Program-made: the position numbers and the translations under genes
Shown: positions 17,826 through 26,649 of the stretch, one piece after another
Layout: every line of letters begins with the position of its first letter
How positions within the stretch are numbered: position 1 is the first letter of the stretch
Assembly: GCA_945881865.1 (NCBI GenBank)
Contig: CAMCVK010000001.1
Location: 434,001-498,000, forward strand
Reading direction: 5' to 3'
Length of the DNA: 64,000 bases
Source: Fimbriimonas ginsengisoli Gsoil 348
GTDB lineage: Bacteria; Armatimonadota; Fimbriimonadia; Fimbriimonadales; Fimbriimonadaceae
Notes under the pieces: model-generated
What the model was told of the DNA's origin: nothing
What the model saw: the letters and a program-made list of their open reading frames with translations, nothing else
The model's database searches: none

Positions 17826-18854
17826 ATGCCGAAACGACTGGTGTGTTCGGGTGTGGGCGAAGTTGCCTGGCAAGAAGTTCCCTCCCGAGAGCTGAATCCG
17901 ACTGAGATCCGAGTACGGTGCGCGTTTGGGGCCGAGAAGCACGGCACCATGATGGCGTTCTACAAGGGGTACGCCAATGAGCGTGGGCGCTGGGATCAGG
18001 CCGCGCTCATGCATCGGCCGGATGAAGGTGTGCTCTGGAGCTACCCGATCCCGCTTGGCAACGCCCAGGCGGGAACCGTGATCGAAGCCGGCTCGGGATC
18101 CGCAAAGTCCGTCGGTGATGCCGTTTTCTTCAGCGGGCCGTTTTGTCCGGAGGTCATCGTGCAGGACAAGGACGCGTGGCCCTGGCCCGAGGGTGTGGCG
18201 TGGGAGTCGCTGATGCTGCTCGATCCGGGCGAGTTTGCCCTCGGCGCAATCCGCGATGGCAACCTGCGGGCGGGCGATAACGTGGCGATTTTTGGCCTGG
18301 GTGCCATCGGACTTTGCGTCGTTCAGTTAGCGCGGCTGGCCGGGGCCGCGAATGTAATCGCGATCGATCCGGTTTCGCAGCGCCGCGACGTCGCGCTGGC
18401 AACCGGAGCGAATTCCGCAATCGACCCCACCACGACCGACGTCGGGGCGGCCATTCGGGAGCTGACCGGTGGAATTGGTGCTGATGTGGTCATCGACTAT
18501 TCGGGCTCTCGGCCCGCGCTCCAGGCGGCCCTGCGCGGAGTGGGATATCTGGGAAGCATCGTCTACGGCGCCTTCCCGCCGCCGTTCGGAGCGGGACTCG
18601 ATTTCGGCGGTGAGGCCCACATGAACCGGCCCCAGATCGTGTTCTCCCGCGCTTGCAGCGACCCCAACCCGGACCACCCGCGGTGGAGCCACCGACGCAT
18701 CCAGGAGACGGTTTACGGATACATCGCTGACGGGCATCTCCGAGGCGAGTACATTCTCTCCGAGCCGGTGCCGTTCGAGTCGCTGCTAACCGAATACCCG
18801 CGCATCGCCGCCGAAGCGGGAAGTCTGATCAAACTGGCGGTGGAGTACCCATGA
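17826..18854 (+). CDS. Medium-chain dehydrogenase/reductase, zinc-less type
   Basis: A 342-residue MDR-family oxidoreductase. The N-terminal GroES-like domain lacks the usual GHE catalytic-zinc motif and the four-Cys structural-zinc lobe. The Rossmann domain is clear, with VAIFGLGAIGLCVVQLARLAGA followed by VIAID. The substrate is unknown; similar proteins sit in sugar or polyol catabolic clusters. The next gene, a TIM-barrel isomerase, starts inside its stop (ATGA), so the two probably act in one catabolic step sequence. Confidence 0.82.
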   Translation: MPKRLVCSGVGEVAWQEVPSRELNPTEIRVRCAFGAEKHGTMMAFYKGYANERGRWDQAALMHRPDEGVLWSYPIPLGNAQAGTVIEAGSGSAKSVGDAVFFSGPFCPEVIVQDKDAWPWPEGVAWESLMLLDPGEFALGAIRDGNLRAGDNVAIFGLGAIGLCVVQLARLAGAANVIAIDPVSQRRDVALATGANSAIDPTTTDVGAAIRELTGGIGADVVIDYSGSRPALQAALRGVGYLGSIVYGAFPPPFGAGLDFGGEAHMNRPQIVFSRACSDPNPDHPRWSHRRIQETVYGYIADGHLRGEYILSEPVPFESLLTEYPRIAAEAGSLIKLAVEYP

Positions 18855-19630
18855 GTTTCAAACAAAGTTTTTGCTTTCCGATTTTTAAGAATGCGGCCCC
18901 GAGCCTCGACGAACTGTTCGCTAGCGCGGCCGAGTTTGGCTATCCGGCTACCGAATTCTGGGGCTGGGACGACGGCTCGGATGCGGCGGTCGACGCCGCC
19001 CACCGTGCCGGACTTGAGATTGCGTCCTTCACCGGTCACGACGGCATCCAGAGCGGATTGAACGACGTGGCCCAACATGATCGCATTCTGCTCGAGCTGG
19101 AGATCTCCCTTCGCATGGCGGAGAAGATCCGCTGTCCGGGAGTCATCTGCTTCGCCGGCGAAAGAATCACCGGCCAGAGCGACTACGAAGGGATGGTCGT
19201 TGCCGCCACCGCGCTCCGAAAGATCGCTCCTCTCGCGGAGGAACTGGGCGTCAACCTGAACCTAGAGATCCTCAACTCGCGTGTTGATCACTTCAATTAT
19301 GTGGGCGATACCGTGGAATGGGGAACGGCCTTCTGCGAGATGGTGCAGAGTCCGCGCGTCAAGATTCTCTTCGACATCTACCACGTGCAGATCATGCAGG
19401 GCGACGTCATCCGAAGGCTGCGCGCCGCGATGCCCCACATCGGCCACGTCCACACCGCCGGAAACCCGGGCCGGAACGAAATGGACGACACGCAAGAGCT
19501 GAACTACCGCGGAATTGCCGCCGCGCTGAACGCCGCTGGATACCGCGGATACGTGGGCCACGAGTTCTTTCCGAAAGGTAGCGACAAGCTGGCCGCCCTC
19601 AAAGACGCGTTCAACCTATTTGCAGGCTAG
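18851..19630 (+). CDS. Hydroxypyruvate isomerase-like TIM-barrel protein
   Basis: A 259-residue AP-endonuclease-2/xylose-isomerase-like TIM barrel. It resembles Hyi-type isomerases: the N-terminal strand with FEFWG-like ATEFWGWDD, NLEILNSRVDHFNY with the catalytic Glu, a LFDIYHVQIMQGDV metal-site strand, HIGHVHTAGNPGRNE, and a C-terminal YVGHEFFP with the second Glu. The ATGA overlap couples it to the upstream dehydrogenase. Whether the substrate is hydroxypyruvate or a keto-sugar cannot be decided from the sequence. Confidence 0.85.
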   Translation: MSFKQSFCFPIFKNAAPSLDELFASAAEFGYPATEFWGWDDGSDAAVDAAHRAGLEIASFTGHDGIQSGLNDVAQHDRILLELEISLRMAEKIRCPGVICFAGERITGQSDYEGMVVAATALRKIAPLAEELGVNLNLEILNSRVDHFNYVGDTVEWGTAFCEMVQSPRVKILFDIYHVQIMQGDVIRRLRAAMPHIGHVHTAGNPGRNEMDDTQELNYRGIAAALNAAGYRGYVGHEFFPKGSDKLAALKDAFNLFAG

Positions 19631-19642
19631 GCCAAAATTCGG

Positions 19643-19680
19643 AAGTATGCCGTGCGTTAGGTAAAACCCACGGCATGCTT
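19643..19680 (+). promoter_or_regulatory. Stem-loop that sequesters the ABC ATPase start codon
   Basis: AAGTATGCCGTG (19643-19654) pairs with CACGGCATGCTT (19669-19680) through 12 positions including one T-G pair; the loop is 14 nt. The ATG at 19675 lies in the 3' arm. This could control translation of the ABC transporter operon. Confidence 0.5.
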
Positions 19681-20427
19681 GAAGTACGGGGACTCTGGAA
19701 GCAATACCGGAAGTATGCGGCGGTTCAAGACCTAACATTTTCCATCCAGCCGGGAGAAATCTTAGGCTTGCTCGGCCCGAATGGGGCAGGAAAGACAACC
19801 GCGTTGCGTTGCATCGCGGGGATTCTACGACCGACGGCCGGACAGGTCCTCATCAACGGCTTCGATGCCGTGAACGAGCAAGCGAAGGCGAAAGCCGGCC
19901 TCGCATTTGTACCGGAAGTTCCCTCACTTTACGAGTTGCTCACCGTCGAGGAACACCTTAAATTCGTGGCGATGTGCTTCGACACAATGAACGTGTTCGA
20001 GGAGCAGAAGGAGCTTCTTTTGAAGCGGTACCACTTGGCGGAAAAGCGGAACGAGTTGGTGGCCACGCTCTCGAAAGGAATGCGCCAGAAGCTATCGGTG
20101 GCTTGCGCGTTGGTTCACCGGGCGAACGTGATGCTGTTCGACGAGCCGCTGATCGGAATCGACCCCGAAGGCGCCAAAGAGCTGAAGAACGAGATTCTCC
20201 GCGCCCGAAACGACGGCGCAAGCGTCCTGATCTCGACGCACCTTCTTGACACGGCGGAGAAGCTGTGCGACCGCGTGATGATCCTGAGAAAGGGCCAGAA
20301 GATTATCGAAGGCACCGTGGAAGAGCTCCGTAATCTGGATGGCATGGAAGGCAAGAGCCTTGAAGATATCTTCTTGATTCTGACGAGCGAGGAACGAGAT
20401 GCAACCACTGATCTATCTCACGCTTAA
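19675..20427 (+). CDS. ABC transporter ATP-binding protein
   Basis: A 250-residue cytoplasmic ATPase subunit of an ABC-2-like exporter. Walker A is GPNGAGKTT, the signature is LSKGMRQKLS, Walker B is VMLFDEPLIGID, and the switch His lies in LISTHLLDTAEKL. The organisation resembles the drug/lipid exporter ATPases whose permeases lie directly downstream. The permease gene overlaps its 3' end by 29 bp, so the two are certainly cotranscribed. Confidence 0.94.
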   Translation: MLEVRGLWKQYRKYAAVQDLTFSIQPGEILGLLGPNGAGKTTALRCIAGILRPTAGQVLINGFDAVNEQAKAKAGLAFVPEVPSLYELLTVEEHLKFVAMCFDTMNVFEEQKELLLKRYHLAEKRNELVATLSKGMRQKLSVACALVHRANVMLFDEPLIGIDPEGAKELKNEILRARNDGASVLISTHLLDTAEKLCDRVMILRKGQKIIEGTVEELRNLDGMEGKSLEDIFLILTSEERDATTDLSHA

Positions 20428-22084
20428 GTCGTTCTTCAACGGCGTCAAGCGAGCGATCTCTAGCCCGCGCCGCATCCTCGGCACGCTCTTTTTCTTCGGC
20501 TACTACTTTTTCATCCTTTTCCGACCGTACGAGCGTCCATCGAAAACACCCGTCCCGGTGATGCCGACCGCCATGAAGGCGGTATCGCTGCCAAGCCCGG
20601 CGTCGATCGAACCCTACGTGTTGGCCATGTTTGTGGTCGTTTCGATGATGTTATCGCTGGGAATCCTTTCCTACAAAGCAACTTTTCGGCCGGCCGACGT
20701 CGACGTCCTGTTTCCCACCCCGGTGAGCCCAAAGGTGGTCCTGATGTTCCGCATGGTTCGGGACTACTTCCTCACCCTCATCATGCCGCTGTTTCTGCTG
20801 CTGGTTGGGTTTAAAGGGGCTACGGTTGGGCTAGACACGTTTTTCAAGAACTTTCCGACGTACGGCAACTACATTCTCAAGGCCGTCAGCTTCTCGTGGA
20901 TTCTGCTCTCGATGACGTGGACCTGCGTTGGCTATGCCGCGAGCCTGTTCATGAACCGGTCGGACATGGACAGTCCGCGAAACCGCCGAATCATCCTGGG
21001 GATGGCTTGGGCACCGATGATTCTGGTGCTTGCCGTGGTTTCGTTTGCCCTGCGACAGGATTTGAGTCTGGCCCAGTTCGAAAGCACGGTGAGCCAGCCG
21101 TGGATCAAGATTCTCTACTTCCCGGCCACCTTCGCAACCGAGATCGTCATGGCACCGATTTCGGACAATCTCATGCTGGCGGTCGCGGGTGTCTTCGGTT
21201 TGGGGGGCATCATTGCCCTTTCCCTTCGCGTCAGTCTCAGCCAAGCCGGCTGGATGTACGATCAGGCGGCGGCACGCGGATTCGACAACATCAAGATTCG
21301 CGAGCACCAAAAAGCGGGAGATACCGCCGGCGTCTATGCCGAGATGGCGCGACAAGGAAAAGTCAAGCGCGGCCGAATCTCCAAGGCATTTGGCCGTTTC
21401 GTGATGCGAGGGCCGACCGCTCTGATCTGGAAAGAGGGCATTCAGCAGCTTCGTACGGGAATCTGGGCGCAAGTGTTCGTCGGGGTCGTGATGCTTTTCA
21501 TGCTGGGCATGATTTCGTTCGGCTTAAGGGGCCGGGCGGCCGTAGCACTCGAAGGCATTTTTGTGGGGATGACCGGCCTCCTTGTCTTGATTGGAGCGCT
21601 CGGCACCTCGCAGATTGGCTTCGCCGAGACCCTTCGTAAGGGTGACGTCCTCAAGCCGCTCCCCTTCAAACCCTCGCAAGTCGTGATGTTCGAAGTCCTT
21701 GCAAAGGGCATCCCGGCGTTGTTACCGCTGGCCGTCACAACGCTCTTTGCGCCATTCCTCTCACTTCGTTTGTGGGATGAATCATTGGCTTGCGTCATCC
21801 TCATGCCGACGTTCGTGTTCATGCTCACGGCGGTGAGCCTGCTCGTGACGGTCCTGTTTCCCGACATTGAAGACCCCACTCAGCGCGGCTTTCGCGGAAT
21901 GGTTAGCATGCTTGGCTTGGCGGTAGCTGCCTCCCCCGGCGGGGCGATCATTGTAGCGCTGATGGTGAACAAGCTGAATCTGCTGATCGCAATTCCCTTC
22001 ATCCTCCCGATCAACCTCGGCATCCTTTGGCTGGCATCGGCTCTTGCCGGAAACCTCTACGCCTCGTACAACCCGAGCGAATAG
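20399..22084 (+). CDS. ABC exporter permease-like membrane protein
   Basis: A 561-residue polytopic membrane protein with roughly 10-12 hydrophobic helices in two halves. A soluble, charged middle section (about 300-345, with KVKRGRISKAFGRF) separates them. It resembles the putative ABC exporter family that pairs with a single ATPase. Pairing with the overlapping upstream ATPase gene supports an exporter role; the substrate cannot be inferred. It starts at ATG 20399 inside the ATPase gene. Confidence 0.82.
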   Translation: MQPLIYLTLKSFFNGVKRAISSPRRILGTLFFFGYYFFILFRPYERPSKTPVPVMPTAMKAVSLPSPASIEPYVLAMFVVVSMMLSLGILSYKATFRPADVDVLFPTPVSPKVVLMFRMVRDYFLTLIMPLFLLLVGFKGATVGLDTFFKNFPTYGNYILKAVSFSWILLSMTWTCVGYAASLFMNRSDMDSPRNRRIILGMAWAPMILVLAVVSFALRQDLSLAQFESTVSQPWIKILYFPATFATEIVMAPISDNLMLAVAGVFGLGGIIALSLRVSLSQAGWMYDQAAARGFDNIKIREHQKAGDTAGVYAEMARQGKVKRGRISKAFGRFVMRGPTALIWKEGIQQLRTGIWAQVFVGVVMLFMLGMISFGLRGRAAVALEGIFVGMTGLLVLIGALGTSQIGFAETLRKGDVLKPLPFKPSQVVMFEVLAKGIPALLPLAVTTLFAPFLSLRLWDESLACVILMPTFVFMLTAVSLLVTVLFPDIEDPTQRGFRGMVSMLGLAVAASPGGAIIVALMVNKLNLLIAIPFILPINLGILWLASALAGNLYASYNPSE

Positions 22085-22190
22085 GCCGCTCCGAAGGCAG
22101 GTAGTAAAATCAGATGGTCCGAACTAATTCCGCCGGTGCGTTGTTTCGCATGATGTCGGGCATTTACAGCCGGGCCAGCTTCAGGTAACG

Positions 22191-23312
22191 ATGCGAAAAT
22201 CGACACAAATTGCGATTGGCTTCCTAGTGATCACTTTCGGTGGCTACAAGGCCTACGAGGTTGTCACCGACCAGATGGTCATGAACGAGAAGTTCTCGAC
22301 GCTTCGACCGGGTGACGTAAACATCGTCGGAATAGACGCTGGAGCTGGTTATCGCATCATCACGGCGAACTACATGGCGCAGTTGGTCGAGGCCAGCTCG
22401 GACTTCCAAGGCAAGGAGACCGACGGCGGCGGCGCGACGGAAGGCGCGATCAAGCGCCGCGTGCCGGTGCGCGAACTTCTGCAAACCTTGCAGGGCAACG
22501 GCAAAGCATTGGGTGCTTTCGTGATGACCCTGAACGAAATGAACGAGAACGACACGTGGCCACCAATCCGCGTGGTCTGGAAGGCGGCGGACCTTGAGAA
22601 AGCGATCAAGGGCGACGCCGTTCTGAAAAAGAAGCTGGAGGCCGACCTGAACATGGGTCTGGACGGAATGCCGCTGCCCCGCCTCGACATCAGCGCGATG
22701 GAGAACGGGATCATTATCGAGACGCCGGTGACGGTTACCGTGAACGTGGATAACAAAGAGCAAAAGGTCATCGGCCAGGTGCAAGAACCGTACAAGCCCC
22801 GGATGATTCGCGCGGTGGAAGAGGCCTATAAGGAGAAAGGAAACGTTACGACCGAAATGCAGGTCGGCTACTACAAGCTGGAATCCGAAAAGCTGATCGC
22901 GAACCCCGCCCAACGGGAAATCATCTCGGAGTCCATCACCCAGCGCATCTCTCCGACCCTTGCGGTGGATCGAGCCAAAAACCCAGAGCGGGTTTTAAAG
23001 AGTGCCACGGTTGTGGTGAGTGATTCCTTCATCACCGGAGCGACCTCGCGTAGCTACACCGGTAACGACGGCAAGCCGTACTTCGACATGACCATTCGAT
23101 TGACCGACGAAGGCCGCCGACGCCTGTGGCAATACTCGAAAAAGCGGGTTGGAACGCAACTTTTGATTACGGCGGCGGGCATTCCCGTCTCCGCCCCGCG
23201 AATCCAACACGAATTGGCGCAAAATGAGTTGACGATTTCGCAGTTGCAAGATGAGCGCCTCGTAAAAGACGCGGTGGACGCCATTAACCAGCGGGCGGCG
23301 GCAAAGCCATGA
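22191..23312 (+). CDS. Membrane-anchored SecD P1-head-like protein
   Basis: A 373-residue protein with one N-terminal transmembrane or signal helix (about 7-26) and a periplasmic body. The C-terminal third (about 265-365) resembles the SecDF P1 head: FITGATSRSYTGNDGKPYFDMTIRLTDEG, then TQLLITAAGIPVSAPRIQ and NELTISQLQD, like the SecD ITGA, G...FDMT and SAP-I motifs. No transporter (RND) helices follow, so it cannot act as SecD itself. It begins a five-gene operon that ends with rodA, and the next gene overlaps its stop (ATGA). Confidence 0.65.
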   Translation: MRKSTQIAIGFLVITFGGYKAYEVVTDQMVMNEKFSTLRPGDVNIVGIDAGAGYRIITANYMAQLVEASSDFQGKETDGGGATEGAIKRRVPVRELLQTLQGNGKALGAFVMTLNEMNENDTWPPIRVVWKAADLEKAIKGDAVLKKKLEADLNMGLDGMPLPRLDISAMENGIIIETPVTVTVNVDNKEQKVIGQVQEPYKPRMIRAVEEAYKEKGNVTTEMQVGYYKLESEKLIANPAQREIISESITQRISPTLAVDRAKNPERVLKSATVVVSDSFITGATSRSYTGNDGKPYFDMTIRLTDEGRRRLWQYSKKRVGTQLLITAAGIPVSAPRIQHELAQNELTISQLQDERLVKDAVDAINQRAAAKP

Positions 23313-24049
23313 ACCGAGACATTATTTTTAAGATTTCTTCGCCTCTTGCCGGAACCACCCTGGCGATTCTTGCGGCAGGCATGCTCACGGCATGCGGCCC
23401 AAGCGGATATAAGCCAAAGCTCGCCGCCGAAGCGCCCGTCGTAAAGCTTGAGGACGCAACCCCGGAGAACCTGTTCCCCTTTAAGGACGGCTATGAGTGG
23501 GAGTACAACTTTACGTCCACCACCCGAACCGCAAACAACACGGTTCCGGAGTCGGGCCGGCTAAGAATCAAGGTTGTCCGCGTCGAAGGTACACCGAAGG
23601 GTAAGAAAGCCGAGCTCCAGGTCGAGCGAGAGGGCGTTGTCGTCGACAAGCAGATTTGGCTTTCCAACGAAAAAGGGATTTACCAGCTTGCCGCCGGTGA
23701 AAAGACTAGCGTTCCGTACAGCCCGATGCAGCCATTCGCGCTTTTCCCCCTGTCGGCAAACATGAAGTTCGATTGGAAAGGAAAAGGCGCGACGCCGCTT
23801 GGCATGCCCGGAACCATCAAGACGACCAACATCGTGCGTGGTCCCGAGCCGGTTGACACCGGAATCGGTCGTCGAACCGGAATCGCGATCGAAAGCCGAA
23901 CCGAGTTCACCTCGGCGAAGATTGTCGGTGCCTTCGTGGTAACGACTTGGTACCAGCCCAGCGTAGGCATTATTCGGATGAAGCAAGTTCTTGCGGTGCC
24001 AACCGGAGCCGTAACCACGACCCTCACCCTTGCCAAAGCTCCCATCTAA
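23309..24049 (+). CDS. Lipoprotein, hypothetical (operon copy 1)
   Basis: A 246-residue predicted outer-surface or periplasmic lipoprotein. The signal ends in the lipobox LTAC (Cys about 29). The mature part is beta-rich; an FKDGYEWEYNFTSTT segment matches in style the GSTWESSTTV and GETWKWNGVL segments of the next two lipoproteins, so the three may share one fold. I do not recognise a functional family. It is coupled by ATGA to the SecD-head gene and by TAATG to the next lipoprotein. Confidence 0.78.
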   Translation: MNRDIIFKISSPLAGTTLAILAAGMLTACGPSGYKPKLAAEAPVVKLEDATPENLFPFKDGYEWEYNFTSTTRTANNTVPESGRLRIKVVRVEGTPKGKKAELQVEREGVVVDKQIWLSNEKGIYQLAAGEKTSVPYSPMQPFALFPLSANMKFDWKGKGATPLGMPGTIKTTNIVRGPEPVDTGIGRRTGIAIESRTEFTSAKIVGAFVVTTWYQPSVGIIRMKQVLAVPTGAVTTTLTLAKAPI

Positions 24050-24828
24050 TGAACTCAATGAAATCTTTGCGAACCTTACTCGGCTTGGCGATGGTCGCCT
24101 CATTTGCGCTCGGATGTTCCGGAAACACGGTCACGCCCGTAAAGACCAGCGGCGATGTCACTAAGGGTGAGCCCGCTCCCGGTAAGGATGCGGTTGCCAG
24201 CGAGAAAACAACCGAAGAAGCGCCGGTCGCCACCAGCAATCCCGGCGAACTGCCCGGCGACTTGAAGAACGAGGCGTATGCCTATTACGGGCTCGGCATG
24301 ACGAAGCCGCTCGTGATGGAAGTCACAAGCTCGAACCAATCGGGAATTCAGACCGGAACCCAGGAATCCAAGCTAGTTTCGGTCGAAGACGGGAAAGCGA
24401 CCTACGAGATCGAGCGCACTGGGAACTTGGGCGACCTTCTCGGCGGCATGACCGTGACGCTGGAGCGCGACGGCATCTACGTCAAGTCTTCCACCATCGC
24501 GAAGGTCGGCAAGCGCGACCTTGAGCTACCGAACAACCTCGCACCGGGCTCGACCTGGGAGAGTTCGACGACGGTCGATCAGCCCGGAAAGCAGCTCAAC
24601 GTGGTGAACAGCTTCAAAGTCGTCGGAGTTCAGCCGCTAAAGACGAAGGTCGGTAACTACCAGGCACTCCTCATCACCTCGAGTGGTTCGGGAACGGTGA
24701 ACGGCCAGAACGTGAAGATGCAAACGAAGAGCTGGTACGTAAAGGATCGGGGGGCGGTAAAGGCCGTGCTCTCGACCACGAACGGCTCCGGGCAAACCAG
24801 CTCGGTCACCGTCGAAGAATCGAAGTAG
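24049..24828 (+). CDS. Lipoprotein, hypothetical (operon copy 2)
   Basis: A 259-residue lipoprotein with the lipobox ALGC after a short signal helix. A Lys/Glu/Pro/Ala-rich linker (about 25-70) leads to a beta-rich domain with GSTWESSTTVDQPGK and TKSWYVKDRGAVKA segments. Start ATG 24049 overlaps the upstream TAA. The Trp and terminal strand pattern (WYVKDRGAVK) resembles YQPSVGIIRM in copy 1 and WLVEGHGVVRR in copy 3. The function is unknown; the operon ends with rodA, which hints at an envelope role. Confidence 0.78.
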   Translation: MNSMKSLRTLLGLAMVASFALGCSGNTVTPVKTSGDVTKGEPAPGKDAVASEKTTEEAPVATSNPGELPGDLKNEAYAYYGLGMTKPLVMEVTSSNQSGIQTGTQESKLVSVEDGKATYEIERTGNLGDLLGGMTVTLERDGIYVKSSTIAKVGKRDLELPNNLAPGSTWESSTTVDQPGKQLNVVNSFKVVGVQPLKTKVGNYQALLITSSGSGTVNGQNVKMQTKSWYVKDRGAVKAVLSTTNGSGQTSSVTVEESK

Positions 24829-24843
24829 GTCCCGAGGACACCG

Positions 24844-25482
24844 TTGAGCCGCCTGCACCCACGCCGATTGGTTACGGGCCGATTGGTTCCGGCGGTTCTC
24901 GCCGTTTGCCTCTCCATCTACGGTTGCCAGCCTCCGGCCGCCGTGGATGGAACCAAGGTCTCGGATTTCGCAGCGTTTAGCACTGCAGCCGTTCCGCCCC
25001 AAAACGCCACCCTTAAGGTCGCCGGCGTCCGCATCGACACCGTCATGAAGACGCGCCGAGACGATGGCCGCATCATCCTGGATTTGGTTTCGAACAGCGA
25101 AGTGATCGACCACGAGACGTACCACGAAGACAACGGCGGGCTCTCGCTAGAATACGCGGCAGGCGAAACATTCTCCCCGGTCATTCCGCTCGTTCGGCTC
25201 CCAATGCGTGTTGGGGAAACATGGAAGTGGAACGGGGTCCTCAAGAACGACGGTGGAGACCAGCCCGCGACGGCCGAAATTCGTACGGAGGCGGCGAAGA
25301 TCGACACCGGCGGGGACCTGAACCACGGCTTAGAAGTGGTGGTTTTGCTCGACTTGAAGCAACCAAACGGATCGGAAAACGTCCGCCGGAAACTGCATTT
25401 TTGGCTCGTCGAGGGCCACGGAGTCGTTCGGCGGAGCTTCGGCGATGAGTCTCAACGGGAACCGGCCGGAGGTATTCGCTAG
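24844..25482 (+). CDS. Lipoprotein, hypothetical (operon copy 3)
   Basis: A 212-residue protein starting at TTG 24844, 15 nt after copy 2, with a GAGGAC Shine-Dalgarno-like sequence. The signal has a basic start and a lipobox-like IYGC (Cys about 28). The beta-rich body contains GETWKWNGVLKND and LHFWLVEGHGVVRR. It appears to be a diverged paralogue of the two upstream lipoproteins. Its 3' end overlaps the rodA start by 38 bp. Confidence 0.72.
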   Translation: MSRLHPRRLVTGRLVPAVLAVCLSIYGCQPPAAVDGTKVSDFAAFSTAAVPPQNATLKVAGVRIDTVMKTRRDDGRIILDLVSNSEVIDHETYHEDNGGLSLEYAAGETFSPVIPLVRLPMRVGETWKWNGVLKNDGGDQPATAEIRTEAAKIDTGGDLNHGLEVVVLLDLKQPNGSENVRRKLHFWLVEGHGVVRRSFGDESQREPAGGIR

Positions 25483-26632
25483 CGTGGCCAGCCTGAGCAA
25501 CCCGATAGGATCGCGGCCGCAATCCGCGCGGGCGCTTCAAGGCTTCGATTTTGCCTTGTTCATGTCAGCCCTTGTCCTGGTGGTTTTTGGCCTGATGGCC
25601 ATTTACAGCGAAGCGAGTGGCCGCCAGGACCCAAAGAATTTCGAGCGTCAGCTCGTCAACACCATGATCGGCTTGGTGCCGGGGCTGGTGATGTACTTCG
25701 TCAACCCCAAGTTTTGGCAGCGGGTTTCCTGGGCACTGTACGGCATCATGGTGTCGCTGCTGCTGGTCACCCTCTTCATCGGAAAAGAGATCAAAGGCTC
25801 GCAACGCTGGATCGACGTCGGGCCGCTCCAGTTCCAACCCAGCGAGGCGGCCAAACTACTTTGCATTCTCACGATGGCTTCGTTTTTCGCAAACCGGGAG
25901 CTAGACATCAAGAAGCCGCTCTTGTTCCTGCTGGGGCTTCTGCACATCGCCTTGCCCATGTTCCTCACGTTCAAACAGCCGCACCTCGGCGCGACGATGG
26001 TGCTGTTCGTTGCCTGGCTAGCCATTTCGTTTGTCGCCGGGACGCCACTGAAGTTCTACGGGATCCTGTTTGCCGGTCTGCTTGCGGTGGGAATCGTCGC
26101 CTGGAAGGTGCCGGCGGTGAAGGACAAGCTCTTCCAGGGCTACCAGCTGGAGCGGGTTCAGGGCCTCCTCAGCAAAAAGAAAGACCGTCGCGGCGACAAC
26201 TACCAGACGGACCGCGCGGAGATTGCCTTCGGGGTTGGCGGAGTTACTGGCACAGGCTATAACCGCGGCGTTCAGAAGGCGAAGGGGTTCGTGCCCGAGC
26301 AAAGAAACGACTTTATTTTCACCGTCGTCGGCGAGGAGGGTGGGCTGGTCGGATGCTCGGTCGTGCTGGCAGCCTTCGCTTTCTTCTTCTATCGAATCTT
26401 CCTCGTGATGACCGACGCCGAGGACATCTACTTTAGGATGATGGCCGCCGGGGTGTTCGCGATTCTCGGCTTCCAGATGTTCGTAAACCTAGGGATGCTG
26501 CTGCAAATCGTGCCCGTGGTGGGCCTGTGGTTGCCGTTTATGAGCTCCGGAGGCACCGCCATTTGGCTATGCCTCGGCTGCGTCGGATTGCTTCTGAGCA
26601 TCCGTCAGCGCGAGCGGCGAATCCTTTACTGA
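25445..26632 (+). CDS. rodA: Peptidoglycan glycosyltransferase RodA/FtsW family
   Basis: A 395-residue SEDS protein that polymerises lipid II outside the membrane during elongation. About ten transmembrane helices are visible. Family motifs include GSQRWIDVGPLQFQPSEAAKL, FKQPHLGATMV, NDFIFTVVGEEGG and the C-terminal PFMSSGGTA. RodA rather than FtsW is favoured by QPSE/KQPHLG and the absence of division-cluster neighbours, but this is not decisive. It is the last gene of the 22191-26632 operon; the gene beyond it is convergent, 18 nt away. Confidence 0.9.
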   Translation: MSLNGNRPEVFASVASLSNPIGSRPQSARALQGFDFALFMSALVLVVFGLMAIYSEASGRQDPKNFERQLVNTMIGLVPGLVMYFVNPKFWQRVSWALYGIMVSLLLVTLFIGKEIKGSQRWIDVGPLQFQPSEAAKLLCILTMASFFANRELDIKKPLLFLLGLLHIALPMFLTFKQPHLGATMVLFVAWLAISFVAGTPLKFYGILFAGLLAVGIVAWKVPAVKDKLFQGYQLERVQGLLSKKKDRRGDNYQTDRAEIAFGVGGVTGTGYNRGVQKAKGFVPEQRNDFIFTVVGEEGGLVGCSVVLAAFAFFFYRIFLVMTDAEDIYFRMMAAGVFAILGFQMFVNLGMLLQIVPVVGLWLPFMSSGGTAIWLCLGCVGLLLSIRQRERRILY

Positions 26633-26649
26633 TCCGTTTCACCGCACCG

